NCBI GenBank assembly: GCA_934216185.1
Contig: CAKQBM010000001.1
Coordinates: 1-36,231, forward strand
Direction: 5' to 3'
DNA length: 36,231 bases
DNA from: an uncultured Streptococcus sp.
GTDB lineage: Bacteria > Bacillota > Bacilli > Lactobacillales > Streptococcaceae
Positions within the stretch are counted from its first letter, which is position 1, and each line of letters starts with the position of its first letter. Below, one piece after another: positions 1-10,600 of the stretch. A program made the position numbers and the translations under genes. Under the pieces are notes generated by a model. It was given only the letters and a program-made list of their open reading frames with translations, was not told the origin of the DNA and ran no database searches.

Positions 1-35
1 TCTTTGTCCGTGACAGAGAGTTTTTGCGTGGTAAT

Positions 36-734
36 CTAATTATTTTCAAGATAAAATTCAAAGCGTTCGCCTACATATTGACTTTTTACGTATTCAAAAG
101 CTGTTCCATCTTCTAGGTAGGAAACCTGAGTTAAACCAAGAATAGCATGTCCTTTTTCAACTTCCAAATAGTGGGCAATTTTTTCCTTAGCAAGGCGAGC
201 ATAGATGGTTTGTTGAGATTTGCCTATACGGTAGCCGTGTTTTTGCAAGGTTTGGAAGAAATGACTGGTGATTTCTTCTTTTTTAAAGTCCTTAATGAAT
301 TTTTCAGGAATAGAAGCAACTTCATAAACCAGAGGAACTTGGTCGGCGTAGCGAACCCGCTCCATTCGGATAATATTTTCAGTAGGAGAAATTCCTAGCT
401 TGGCAACTTCCTGCTCATTGGGAATGGTTTTTCTGTAGGAAATGAGTTGGCTAGAGGGAACTTTACCTTGGGATTTGACAATTTCAGTAAAACTGGTTGT
501 TCCTCGCATCTTTTCTTGTACTCGAGTACTAGACACAAAGGTGCCACTTCCAACTCTGCGCTCCAGAACACCTTCTTCGACCAAGATGGAAATTGCTTGG
601 CGGAGGGTCATGCGGCTGACCTCAAACTGCTCTGCTAAATCTCTTTCACTGGGAAGTCTCTCACCAATGGCCCAACGATGTTCGTCAATATCCTTTTTAA
701 TCTGATCATGGATTTTCATATAAGCGGGTAGCAT
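36..734 (-). CDS. GntR-family transcriptional regulator (HutC/YvoA-type, UTRA domain)
   Basis: This is a cytoplasmic DNA-binding repressor/activator of the GntR superfamily, 232 residues from the chosen start. The N-terminal winged helix-turn-helix is visible as LPSERDLAEQFEVSRMTLRQ followed by the wing containing RRVGSGTFV. The remaining two thirds matches the UTRA small-molecule-binding domain (…IIRMERVRYADQVPLVYE…, C-terminal FEYVKSQYVGERFEF). An upstream GTG at 743 is also in frame. I prefer the ATG at 734 because a GAAGTG purine stretch lies at a ribosome-binding distance before it and the protein then begins MLPAYMKIHDQI, typical of the family. It is transcribed divergently from guaA, so the shared 141-bp gap may hold its operator. 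The effector is unknown; family members bind sugar phosphates or nucleotide-like ligands. The family call is secure and the regulon is not known. Confidence 0.9.
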   Translation of the reverse strand: MLPAYMKIHDQIKKDIDEHRWAIGERLPSERDLAEQFEVSRMTLRQAISILVEEGVLERRVGSGTFVSSTRVQEKMRGTTSFTEIVKSQGKVPSSQLISYRKTIPNEQEVAKLGISPTENIIRMERVRYADQVPLVYEVASIPEKFIKDFKKEEITSHFFQTLQKHGYRIGKSQQTIYARLAKEKIAHYLEVEKGHAILGLTQVSYLEDGTAFEYVKSQYVGERFEFYLENN

Positions 735-763
735 ATTTTTCACTTCATTTCTATCTTTTCTCT

Positions 764-793
764 ATTGTACCCCAATAAACTAGAAAAAGTCAA
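764..793 (-). promoter_or_regulatory. Predicted promoter of the GntR gene
   Basis: Read on the minus strand, TTGACT (793-788) is followed after 18 nt by TACAAT (769-764), 30 nt upstream of the ATG. This is a good sigma-A type promoter by eye; it was not scored. Confidence 0.6.
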
Positions 794-809
794 ACTTGGC
801 CTTGTTTAG

Positions 810-839
810 TTGGTAATTCGCCCTTATTTGTGATAGAAT
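810..839 (+). promoter_or_regulatory. Predicted promoter of guaA
   Basis: An extended -10 element TGATAGAAT (831-839) lies 36 nt before the guaA ATG, with a weak -35 TTGGTA at 810-815. No purine riboswitch-like fold was evident in the short leader. The GAAAGGA ribosome-binding site is directly upstream of the start. Confidence 0.6.
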
Positions 840-875
840 ATTGAAAAAAGATATTTCTTTTGAGAAAGGAAAAAG

Positions 876-2438
876 ATGAGCAACATTTCAACTGATTTGC
901 AAGATGTAGAAAAAATCATCGTATTGGACTATGGTAGCCAGTACAACCAGCTGATTTCACGCCGTATCCGTGAGATTGGTGTTTTTTCAGAACTAAAAAG
1001 TCATAAAATTTCAGCTGCTGAAGTTCGTGAAATCAATCCTGTAGGAATCATCCTTTCAGGTGGTCCAAATTCTGTATATGAAGATGGTTCATTTGATATT
1101 GACCCAGAAATCTTCGAATTGGGAATTCCTATTTTGGGAATCTGTTACGGTATGCAGTTATTGACCCATAAACTTGGAGGGAAAGTTGTCCCTGCAGCTG
1201 ATGCTGGAAATCGTGAATACGGTCAATCAACTCTAACTCACACACCATCAGCGCTTTTTGAATCAACACCTGATGAACAAACTGTATTGATGAGCCATGG
1301 TGATGCTGTAACAGAGATTCCTGCTGACTTTGTTCGTACAGGTACATCAGCTGACTGTCCATACGCAGCCATCGAAAACCCAGATAAACACATTTACGGT
1401 ATCCAATTCCACCCAGAAGTTCGCCATTCTGTTTACGGAAATGATATCCTTCGTAACTTTGCCCTTAACATCTGTAAAGCTAAAGGCGACTGGACAATGG
1501 ATAACTTCATCGATATGCAGATCCAAAAAATTCGTGAAACCGTCGGTGATAAACGTGTCCTTCTTGGCCTATCAGGTGGGGTTGACTCTTCAGTTGTTGG
1601 AGTTCTTCTCCAAAAGGCTATTGGCGATCAATTGATCTGTATCTTCGTAGACCACGGTCTTCTTCGTAAAGGAGAAGCGGACCAAGTTATGGACATGCTT
1701 GGTGGTAAGTTTGGTTTGAATATCGTCAAAGCAGACGCTGCTAAACGTTTCCTTGACAAACTTGCTGGCGTTTCTGACCCTGAACAAAAACGTAAAATCA
1801 TCGGTAACGAGTTTGTGTATGTATTTGACGACGAAGCAAGCAAGCTCAAAGATGTGAAATTCCTTGCTCAAGGAACTCTTTATACAGATGTTATCGAGTC
1901 TGGTACGGATACAGCTCAAACTATCAAGTCACACCATAACGTGGGTGGTCTTCCAGAAGACATGCAGTTTGAATTGATCGAACCACTCAACACTCTCTAT
2001 AAAGACGAAGTTCGTGCCCTTGGTACGGAGCTTGGTATGCCAGACCACATCGTATGGCGCCAACCATTCCCAGGACCAGGACTTGCTATCCGTGTTATGG
2101 GTGAAATCACTGAAGAGAAACTTGAAACTGTTCGTGAGTCTGATGCTATCCTTCGTGAAGAAATTGCCAAAGCTGGTCTTGACCGCGATATCTGGCAATA
2201 CTTCACAGTGAACACAGACGTTCGTTCAGTCGGCGTTATGGGTGACGGTCGTACTTATGACTACACAATTGCAATCCGTGCTATCACCTCTATCGATGGT
2301 ATGACTGCTGATTTTGCCAAAATTCCATGGGAAGTCCTACAAAAAATCTCTGTACGTATCGTAAACGAAGTGGAGCATGTTAACCGTATCGTCTACGATA
2401 TTACAAGTAAACCACCTGCAACAGTAGAGTGGGAATAA
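876..2438 (+). CDS. guaA: GMP synthase (glutamine-hydrolysing)
   Basis: The enzyme converts XMP, ATP and glutamine to GMP, the last step of de novo guanine nucleotide synthesis, in the cytoplasm. The 520 residues have the usual two-part layout. The N-terminal class I glutamine amidotransferase has Cys90 in GICYGMQ and the His179/Glu181 pair in FHPEV. The ATP-pyrophosphatase domain has the PP-loop SGGVDSS at about 233-239. The C-terminal dimerisation domain ends in the conserved KPPATVEWE. The length equals that of typical bacterial GuaA. It is monocistronic, with its own promoter and a hairpin terminator 100 nt downstream. The divergent GntR gene could regulate it, but nothing in the sequence proves that. 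Confidence 0.98.
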   Translation: MSNISTDLQDVEKIIVLDYGSQYNQLISRRIREIGVFSELKSHKISAAEVREINPVGIILSGGPNSVYEDGSFDIDPEIFELGIPILGICYGMQLLTHKLGGKVVPAADAGNREYGQSTLTHTPSALFESTPDEQTVLMSHGDAVTEIPADFVRTGTSADCPYAAIENPDKHIYGIQFHPEVRHSVYGNDILRNFALNICKAKGDWTMDNFIDMQIQKIRETVGDKRVLLGLSGGVDSSVVGVLLQKAIGDQLICIFVDHGLLRKGEADQVMDMLGGKFGLNIVKADAAKRFLDKLAGVSDPEQKRKIIGNEFVYVFDDEASKLKDVKFLAQGTLYTDVIESGTDTAQTIKSHHNVGGLPEDMQFELIEPLNTLYKDEVRALGTELGMPDHIVWRQPFPGPGLAIRVMGEITEEKLETVRESDAILREEIAKAGLDRDIWQYFTVNTDVRSVGVMGDGRTYDYTIAIRAITSIDGMTADFAKIPWEVLQKISVRIVNEVEHVNRIVYDITSKPPATVEWE

Positions 2439-2536
2439 TAGATAAGAGTAACTTAGGCTAAGAATTCTTGATGTAACAGCATTTTAATAACTGTAAAAAG
2501 TATTGAAATGATATAGATTGCTTTAACTTGTCTCCA

Positions 2537-2566
2537 AAGAAGCTCTTGAATTTGAGCTTCTTTTTC
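2537..2566 (+). terminator. Rho-independent terminator of guaA
   Basis: GAAGCTC and GAGCTTC (AAGAAGCTC before an 8-nt loop) form a hairpin followed by a run of T. It lies about 100 nt after the guaA stop codon. Confidence 0.85.
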
Positions 2567-2641
2567 TATTTTATGGGTAAGAATTATAAATTTTTTGGAT
2601 AATCATTAAAAGCTTTACCTGGAAGAGATTAAAGTTAATAG

Positions 2642-2681
2642 ACTTGTTCGATGACTATTTGAAGCAAGATATCGAACAAGT
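2642..2681. repeat. Perfect 11-bp inverted repeat
   Basis: ACTTGTTCGAT (2642-2652) and ATCGAACAAGT (2671-2681) are exact reverse complements separated by 18 nt. No T-tract follows, so it is not a classical terminator. It could be an operator or a leader hairpin of the downstream amidotransferase gene; its function is unknown. Confidence 0.7.
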
Positions 2682-2757
2682 TTAATGGTAATTTTGTTGA
2701 CAATTCATAAATCAAATAATCGTCCATTAAGTTAAAAAAGGTGTTAGGAAAAAAATA

Positions 2758-3468
2758 ATGAAAGTGCATTTTATACTACATGAGAGTTTTGAAGTCCCAG
2801 GTGCTTATCTAACTTGGGCTCAATCAAGAGGTCATGATATTGGAATAACTAAAGTTTATAAGGGAGAAACTTTACCCAAAACAGTTTCTGATATTGATTT
2901 TCTTATCATTATGGGAGGTCCGCAATCTCCTGATGAAGATAAAGAACATTTCCCTTATTATCATCCAAAAGAAGAAATTAGGCTTATTCGACAGGCAATA
3001 GAAGAAGATAAATATATTGTAGGTGTATGTTTGGGGGCACAACTACTGTCTGTAGCTTATGGGGGACAATATGAGCATAGTCCTGAAAGAGAAATAGGTG
3101 TGTATTCTATTAGGATGACTAGTCAGGGATTAACAGATAAACACCTCAAACATTTTGGTAGAGAGCTTTTAGTTGGTCACTGGCATGGTGATATGCCGGG
3201 ATTGACAGACGAAGCGGTAATCCTTGCTACCAGTCAAGGTTGTCCACGACAGATCGTTCGCTTTAGCCCTAAACATTATGCTTTCCAAGTGCATTTAGAG
3301 TTTGATTTAGAAGCGATTGATTTATTGATTGCTGCTGATGGTGAAGAACGATTAAAAGAACAGAATAAAAAATTACCTTTTGTTCAATCACCTGAAGAAT
3401 TACGTGGTAACGATTATTTTGAAATGAATGAAAAATTGCATAATTTTTTAGATTCGCTTACCAGTTAG
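2758..3468 (+). CDS. Class I glutamine amidotransferase-like protein
   Basis: This stand-alone amidotransferase domain of 236 residues is related to the GuaA N-terminal domain and to YfeJ/GMP-synthase-like proteins. It probably hydrolyses a gamma-glutamyl amide in the cytoplasm; the acceptor or substrate is unknown. The nucleophile elbow is GVCLGAQLL with Cys91, and the partner pair His179/Glu181 sits in FQVHLEF, so the catalytic triad is intact. There is no ATP-pyrophosphatase or other synthetase domain. An oxyanion-type segment IIMGGPQSPDE lies near residues 50-60. Codon choice is richer in A/T than in guaA, and a decayed deoD fragment follows directly, so the gene sits at the edge of an accessory region. 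It may act with an unlinked partner or as a glutaminase-like enzyme; I cannot say which. Confidence 0.85.
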   Translation: MKVHFILHESFEVPGAYLTWAQSRGHDIGITKVYKGETLPKTVSDIDFLIIMGGPQSPDEDKEHFPYYHPKEEIRLIRQAIEEDKYIVGVCLGAQLLSVAYGGQYEHSPEREIGVYSIRMTSQGLTDKHLKHFGRELLVGHWHGDMPGLTDEAVILATSQGCPRQIVRFSPKHYAFQVHLEFDLEAIDLLIAADGEERLKEQNKKLPFVQSPEELRGNDYFEMNEKLHNFLDSLTS

Positions 3469-3477
3469 AATTACAGG

Positions 3478-3507
3478 CAAACTGGATATTTTAGTTTGTG
3501 ATTTTAT
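3478..3507 (+). terminator. Possible weak terminator after the amidotransferase gene
   Basis: CAAACT and AGTTTG can form a 6-bp stem just after the stop codon, followed by a T-rich but interrupted tail. It is weak and only suggestive. Confidence 0.3.
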
Positions 3508-3589
3508 GAAATATCAAAATCAAGAAAAGGTGAGTGAACGGTATAAAAAAATAAACACTCTTAGCTACAGGGTATCTGTGTTAAATTTC

Positions 3590-3926
3590 TAATTTGTAAT
3601 GATTGACCACAGTACGATTTTCCACACATAGCTAGCTTTGTTTTACTGGACAAGCTGACTATATTGCTAAAAAACTAAATATGATTACTCACGTTGGGAA
3701 TATTTTGTTATTTGATGCCCTTTCTTTGAATAGAATACTGAGCTTGAAAAAGGAGAATTAAAGCTGTGGAAATGGATGCGGTAGCTCAACACCACGTTGA
3801 TGCTTATGCAATCATGATCCTTTTTGATAGTCTAGTCAATTCAGGTAAAGATTGAACTGCAGGAGAACCTTAAAATACCCTCACGGATATGATGAAGGTT
3901 GGTTTGGAAACCTTGATTGTAGAAAA
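3590..3926 (+). pseudogene. deoD: Decayed 3' remnant of purine nucleoside phosphorylase (deoD)
   Basis: Translated in several frames, this stretch recalls the C-terminal half of DeoD in the right order. First come ND*PQYDFPHIASF (the family has NDWPQYDFPQIASF) and ADYIAKKLNMITHVGNIL. Then come KAVEMDAVAQHHVDAYAIMILFDSLVN (family core KAVEMEAAALYYLA…DALAIMT-SDSLV) and finally TDMMKVGLETLIVEK at the C-terminus. At least three in-frame stops (including a Trp codon turned to TGA) and several frameshifts interrupt it, and the N-terminal half is missing. Functional DeoD cleaves purine nucleosides with phosphate. This copy cannot encode an enzyme. A 13-bp terminator hairpin still follows at 3993, as expected for the former 3' end. 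An 82-codon open frame beginning at 3889 uses the remnant's last codons and is not a gene. Confidence 0.8.
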
Positions 3927-3992
3927 AAGGAAAAATAAGGTTAGGAAAATTTATTTTGAGGAGAAATTTTATAGATTTTTAAACAATAAGAC

Positions 3993-4036
3993 GCATAGTA
4001 TCAAGCTTTTTCAAGTCTTGATACTATGCTCTTTTC
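3993..4036 (+). terminator. Strong hairpin terminator after the deoD remnant
   Basis: GCATAGTATCAAG (3993-4005) and CTTGATACTATGC (4017-4029) form a perfect 13-bp stem with an 11-nt loop. It is followed by TCTTTTCTGATTTT. Confidence 0.75.
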
Positions 4037-4043
4037 TGATTTT

Positions 4044-4156
4044 ATACTCAATGAAAATTAAAGAGCAAACTAAGAAGCTAGCCGTAGGTTGCTCAAAACA
4101 CTGTTTTGAGGTTGCAGATAGAGCTGACGTGGTTTGAAGAGATTTTCGAAGAGTAT
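4044..4156 (-). repeat. BOX element (boxA-boxC type, minus orientation)
   Basis: Read on the minus strand it begins ATACTCTTCGAAAATC (boxA end) and ends GATT/AATTTTCATTGAGTAT (boxC end). The central CTCAAAACAGTGTTTTGAG hairpin of boxB/C is present. It is a short form lacking the long boxA middle and repeated boxB units. BOX elements are dispersed miniature repeats typical of S. pneumoniae and its mitis-group relatives. A closely similar copy lies at 10932-11045 in the opposite orientation, so the pair brackets the 6-kb surface-protein gene. Confidence 0.85.
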
Positions 4157-4373
4157 TAAAGACTTTTTGCCCAACCTCCACATAAACCACCCGTTAGACG
4201 AGTGTTTAAGATTTGATATCAAGTGTGAAATGAAGTTGTTGCTCAGCAAATGGAAAATAGCAATAAATTTCACCCTACAATAATTGTGAAGTGGATTTTG
4301 TCTATCTCTGAGTCTAGAAATTGAAATTTGTAATAAAAATGTTATATTTCACAAAGAACTCCCAATATTTCAT

Positions 4374-4382
4374 GGGGGGGGG
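4374..4382 (+). repeat. Homopolymeric G9 tract
   Basis: Nine consecutive G lie in an otherwise AT-rich intergenic stretch, 260 bp upstream of the GTG start of the 2009-residue surface protein and about 130 bp upstream of its candidate promoter. Such tracts are prone to slipped-strand length change. Confidence 0.9.
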
Positions 4383-4514
4383 TAAATATGCGTATAAACA
4401 GAAAAAATACTCAATAAAATGAATAGTTATTATTTTTGTGTATTTAATTTTGTGATAAATTTATTATTAGTGGTTATTCTTACTTTTGGTATGAAAGGAA
4501 ACCGTGGATATCTA

Positions 4515-4542
4515 TTGATTTTTATTTAGAAAGTATTAAAAT
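4515..4542 (+). promoter_or_regulatory. Candidate promoter of the collagen-like surface protein
   Basis: TTGATT (4515-4520) and TAAAAT (4537-4542) are separated by 16 nt, about 100 nt before the start codon. The region is AT-rich, so chance matches are likely. Confidence 0.4.
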
Positions 4543-4641
4543 AGTAAGATAGGTAATAATATACACATTTGCTTAATGTTTAGTATATGTTTATTATTGT
4601 TTGATAAAAGAACCTGAAAAAAATAATAAGGGAGAATAGAA

Positions 4642-7600
4642 GTGAAATTCGAAAAACGTCAAAAGTTTGCCATTAGAAAATTCAGTGTCGGTGTGGCATC
4701 TGTTTTGATTGGGCAATTTTTTATTGGTGCTGTAGCCAATGCGCCAGTCGTACGCGCCAGTGAAGTGATTGGTGCCCATGCGGAAAAGCAAAAGGACCCA
4801 GATGCTGAAGTAGCTCAACCCAAGGTAGAAGCAACTACTGTAGACACTGATAAAAATCAAGTTGTTCCTAGACCTGAGTCAGATCCATCGGCAGAAAAAC
4901 CAGTTGTAACTCAACCGTCAGTTGAATCAAGCATTTCAAATTCAGAAAAAGCAGTTTCTACAGAAAAGGATCCAAAAGCTCAGCCAGAAATGCTGTCAAA
5001 AGAAGTGGCAAAGACTATTCATAAAGAAGCCGATAGAAAACCACTAGTAGAGGCTCCTTTGACGAAACTGGAGGAAAAGGAAGAAGTTACAAATCCTGAC
5101 AAGGACCAGTTGGGAACAACAATCACTGAAGCAGAAGTAGTAACGAAGGAAGCCGAAAAATACCTGAGCAGTCTAACAGACTCCAATCAAAAAGTTGCCA
5201 TTGAAGAAGCCTTGCATCGCTCCAACCAACTTCTAACAGAGGCCAGAACTTCCCTCAAGTCAATAGATGCTTCAAATATAGCCTTTGAAACAGCTCGTAC
5301 CAATCTAGCAGAAGCCATCGAGGCAGTCTGGAATCAACTCAAGAAAATGGGGCATTCAGGCAACCTTAGTTATATGTTGGATGCAGAGACGACGAGTCAA
5401 CCAGCTGTGCTAATCCCGACAACAGGGTCAAAAACGGTTTATTCCTACGGAGCAGCAATTGCACCTAAAGTCGAGTTTGATATTTCTACCGATCTTGCAC
5501 CATACTACGGTTCTAATTCTAGTCGATATTATGGAGTTAAATATGGTTCAACTGTAAATGAAGATGCTCAAAAATTGGGTTTAAAGATTATAGAAAAATC
5601 GACGACGAATCCGTCAGGAAATAGCGATTACATTCTTGCCCTATCTGGAAATGTTCCAGCTACGGTAGAGCCTGGTACTTACAATGTCGGCTTCACATAT
5701 AACAATCAAGCCTATACGACCACAGTTACAGTCAAGCCTGTTAATGAAGCTCCGTATATGACCCTAGAGCGGTATTTTGGAGCAGAAACAGGTCGTAATA
5801 TTCCTGACTACAAATTTAAAAAAGATGGTTCTACAGTAGAACTGAAATATAAGGTGGGCTTGACGAATATCGAGCCCAATGAAGTGGAACTAACCCCCGA
5901 TGCGAAACGGTTAGGATTTGTATTTAATGACGGTGGTAAAGATAATCGGTATCTGACCAAGACTGTCACCTTGGATAATACGCTTCAAAGCGGAACCTAT
6001 ACAATCGGAGTTCAGTCAAAAGCAGATCCCTATACTAGGATTACAGCTAATCTAACGATTGAAGAACCACCGTTGTATAAGGTAGTAGAGGATTATTATC
6101 TTAATTATTATGATTATGAATCTGAGACAGCTAAGGCTAAGAACAATCGAATGGGAGACTCTGTTTCATATGATGAAGCTTCTTCCACAGCTTACATGAC
6201 GTCTACTCCTTTTGGTTATTACTTACATGATCGCAGCCCTAAAACGATAGCGGATGCGACTCCAGATAGTCCTCAGTATACGTCTAACCTATGGTTGTCA
6301 TTACCAGGGAGTAAAGATGAATACAATCTAGTAGGAAATAATGCTCCCGTTACCATTACTAAGTTCGAACAGACAGGAGGTAGTCCTGGGGTTACAGTGG
6401 AGTTTATAATGGATAAAGCTCCTACCGCTGATAATGTTTTTGTTTATAGTACCGTTGGGTCAAGTGATGTTTTGACGGGAAATAAACGAGTTAATTCTTC
6501 TGTTAGTGCTTATTATGCTGGCTCATCAGGGGATAATGTATCTCCCTATCGTATTAATTTTAAGACATTACCAGAAAAAGCAGGGACGTATTTTGTAGAA
6601 TTTAATGTTACGGATAATATTGGACGGGTGACAAAGCATCATTTGAATTTAGTGACTAGAGAGGTTTCTCAAACGACACCAACTGGGGATTCGGACGAAA
6701 ATGGTAACTATACTTTAACCAATGCTGATGTTATGTTTGATGCGGATAAGCTTTATCGAGTAACGAATCCAATTCCAGTAGCTGTACCTATCTCGGATAA
6801 GGAACAGAATCTAGGAAGCTTGGTATTGAATAAAGCGAATGCGACTTTAACGATTGATAGTAAACCGGATGGGGTTGAGATTACAAAAGACTCTGAGAAT
6901 CCTACTAGATTTAAGATTATCAAACAAAATGGTAAGACTTTAGCTGCAGGTGTCTATACGATTACATCTACAGCAAAGGATGGACACTTTGGAGCCAATG
7001 TCCCAGCTCGTATCTATAAGTTCGAGGTAATGGATGGGTTAAATCCTATTTCCGATCAAAGCTGGCAAGAAGGACAAGCTATCTCAACTATTCCTGTTTC
7101 AATGACAAATGGTAGTAAGATTACGAGTCTATCAGTTGAGGCTGATGGAGGACATCTCTACCTAAGTCCTAATGCTGATAATACAGGTCTAACAGGTTAT
7201 GCTTTAAAACATACAGATGCACCACAAACAGCGATTGTAACAGCTACTTATACCAATAATGAAGGTCAAAGTCGTCAGATTAAGACAAGTTTTACCTATA
7301 CAGTTACCCCTCCACCAGTTTCTGATTTAACTTTATCTATAACGAATGATAAGCAAACAGTTTCAGAAGGAACTAAATTTGCAGATATGGTTGCAACTGC
7401 AACTGAAGGGGCTACAGTGACTGTAGGAACACTGCCAGATGGTGTTCTGTATGATAGCAATAGCAAAACATTATCAGGCACTGGATTATATGAAGGACAT
7501 TATGTGATTCCAGTTACTGCTACTAAAGATGGGGCTTCCATTACTAAAGTAGTTGATTTGACCGTAACGCCAGGAAACTTTAATGTTCCAGAAGCTAGTT

Positions 7601-10600
7601 ACACATTTACAGCAGGTGAAGCGATACCACCGATTACTCTTAAAATTCCTAAAAATGCGACAGTAAGTTACACAGGGGGCAGTTTACCAAATGGTCTAAA
7701 TTGGTCTGCGGATAATAAAACTATAACAGGAACACCGACTCAAGTAGGGGCCTTCCAAACATATGCTTATGTATACAGAACTGACAAATCGGGAAATAAC
7801 CAATATGCCTATGCGAATGTCAATATCACAGTAAAAAGTGTTCCTCTAAACTTTTCTATTCCTGATAATACAAAAACAGTAAAAGCTTTAGATGAACTTT
7901 CTCCTATTCAGTTACAAGCTGATGGGGCCTTGTTAACAATCACTTCTGGAGAACTTCCTCCAGGTGTAAACTATGATGCTGCGACGAAAACTGTTTCAGG
8001 AACGCCTACAAAAGTCGGAACCTATACAGCGACATTTACAGCAACAAGTCCAACAATTAGTGGGAATTCAACCGCAAGTGCAACCTTAACGATTAATGTA
8101 ACATCACGTGATTTAACTGTAACGGTTGATAATAAGGAACAAGAGAAGACAGTTCTAACTGCTATAGACAATGTAGTACTGACTCCTTCTGACAGTAAAG
8201 CAAGATTAGAAGTTGATACAAGTCAATTACCGCCAGGAGTTACCTATGATTCAGCAAGTAGAACAATTTCTGGCACACCATCTAAAGTGGGAGAATATTT
8301 AATTCCATATAAAGCGACTTTCCCAGAAATGGCAGAATCTCCAGTTGATGGGGGACATATTAAAATTAATGTTCGCCCACTTCCAGTAAGTATCAATGTT
8401 ACAGATAAAGAACAAACGATTCGTCTGGGTGAAACGATTAAAAATATGGTGGTTTCGCACAGTGAACATTCAGATTTAGGTGCTCGTTATTTAAGTGTGG
8501 ATTTACCAGAAACAGACTTAGATTCATATCTTGAATCAACTGCAGGTTTGAATTATAATGCTGCAACGCATACAATTAGTGGAACTCCAACCAAGCCTGG
8601 TGTTTATAAAGTTCGTTTAAAAGCAACATTGGATTCTGAAACATTAGGTAGAGGTAGTGCGGAAGAGATTATCACTGTAACGGTAGTAGATGATCCAGTA
8701 TCATTAGACATTAAAAATGATCGTCAAATGATTGCCTTAGGAAAAACAAGCCTTCGTCCAATTACGTTCACAGTTCCAGATGGAGTTACACTTACTGTTG
8801 ATACAACAAAACTTCCAAATGGTGTAACATATGATGAATCTGCTAAAACTATCTCTGGAACCCCAACAGTAGCTGGAGCATTTGATATTCCAGTAACAGT
8901 AACAAGTGCAGGAGGCAAGTCTCTAACAAAAGACATTACAATAGATGTTGTAGACTTAACACCAGCTACACCAACTGTAACTGTGGCAGAAAACAATGAT
9001 GGAACGCATACAATTACGATTTCACAACCAGGTGGACAACCAGTATCAACCGTTATTAAAAATGGTAAAGATGGTGAGACTCCAAAAGTTAAAGTAGATC
9101 GTGATGAAACTAAGAAAGAAACTACGTTAACCTTCTATAGTGACAAGAATGCCAATAATCAGTTTGACGAAGGAACAGATACAGTTCTAGGCACATCCGT
9201 GATTAAAGATGGACAAGACGGAGCAGCTGGACCAAAAGGTGAAAAAGGTGAAACTGGAGTAGCTGGGCCAAAAGGTGACCAAGGCCTTCAAGGTCGTGAT
9301 GGCCAAAACGGACGTGATGGAAAAGATATCTTAAATGGCACAAGTACACCAACAGCGCAAGATGGAAAAGATGGCGATACATTCATCAATACAACAACAG
9401 GCGATGTACTTGTTAAGAAAGATGGAGAGTGGAAACCAGCAGGAAATATCAAGGGAGCAAAAGGTGATAAAGGTGAAGCTGGAGTAGCCGGCCGTGACGG
9501 GAAAGACGGCTTTACACCAGAAGTAAGTGTAGTGACAAATCCAGATGGCAGTCATACAATTTCAATTACTCAACCAGATGGTAAAGAACCAATTGCAACA
9601 ACGGTTAAAAATGGAGAAAACGGAAAAGATGGACGTTCTCCAAGAATTGAGCTAAAACCAATTTATCCTGCACAACCTCGAAGCGCTAGAAGAGCAAGAA
9701 GTGTGGATGAAGATCGTGCAACTACTCAACCAGTAACGAAGCCAATTGGCGTTCATATTACAGTTTATTACGATAATGATAATACTTTGACCTATACTGC
9801 TGGAGATACTTTGATTAGTGAGGAAGATATCTATAACGGAGTAGATGGCCGTGACGGTCGTGATGGTATTGATGGTAAATCAGCGATAATTGAAACAAGA
9901 GAAAACTCTGATGGAAGCCATACAATTATTATTACCAACCCAGATGGATCAAAACGTGAGATTGTAGTGAAAAATGGCCAAGACGGTAAATCTCCTACAA
10001 TTGAAACGAAAGAGAATGCAGATGGAAGTCATACAATTGTCATCACAAATCCAGATGGAACAAAACAAGAAATTGTTGTGAAGAATGGTAAGGACGGCAA
10101 AGATGGTAAAGATGGCCGTGATGGTAAGGATGGAACATGCAATTGTACTGTGAATCCAAACCCTGTACAACCAGGAAATACTGGAACAACACCACCAGAA
10201 CAACCGAAACCAGAATCAGGAAGAATTACACCACCATCAGACAAACCGGTTAAGCCGGAATCGAAACCGGATCCGAAACCAGAAATAAATAAACCAAACA
10301 CTCCGGGTTCAGGTACTCCAAATACGGGAACGCCAGAAACCGGAACACCAGACACTCCAGGAGCAGGTACTCCAAATACAGGGAAGCCAGGAACGGACAA
10401 ACCAGGAACAGGTGCACCAGAAACAGGCATCCCAAGTACAAATAATCAAACTGTACTTGATTCACATACCTCTGACACTGTAGAAATTCCAAACGCAGTT
10501 CCAGTAACATCTGAACCAAATACTCAAATCCCAGATAATGGAACTTCTGGAATGACGAATCATACAAGAGTAGCCTTACCGAATACGGGAAGCCAAACAG

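Larger units (their letters stand above)
2439..2757. other. Intergenic region with terminator and inverted repeat
   Basis: This 319-bp gap holds the guaA terminator and an 11-bp inverted repeat, each listed separately. A consensus TTGACA at 2697-2702 has no convincing -10 at the right spacing, so no promoter is called for the next gene. No ORF is supported here. Confidence 0.5.
4157..4641. other. Upstream region of the first surface-protein gene
   Basis: This AT-rich non-coding region is about 485 bp long. It contains a 9-G homopolymer (4374-4382) and a candidate promoter (4515-4542). The leader ends in the AAGGGAG ribosome-binding site for the GTG start at 4642. No ORF with recognisable content was seen on either strand. 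Confidence 0.5.

Noticed and set aside
3889..4137. 82-codon plus-strand frame
   Set aside because: Its first residues are the C-terminus of the deoD remnant and it runs through a terminator hairpin into the BOX element.
4070..4273. 67-codon minus-strand frame
   Set aside because: It lies largely inside the BOX repeat and has no independent coding signal.
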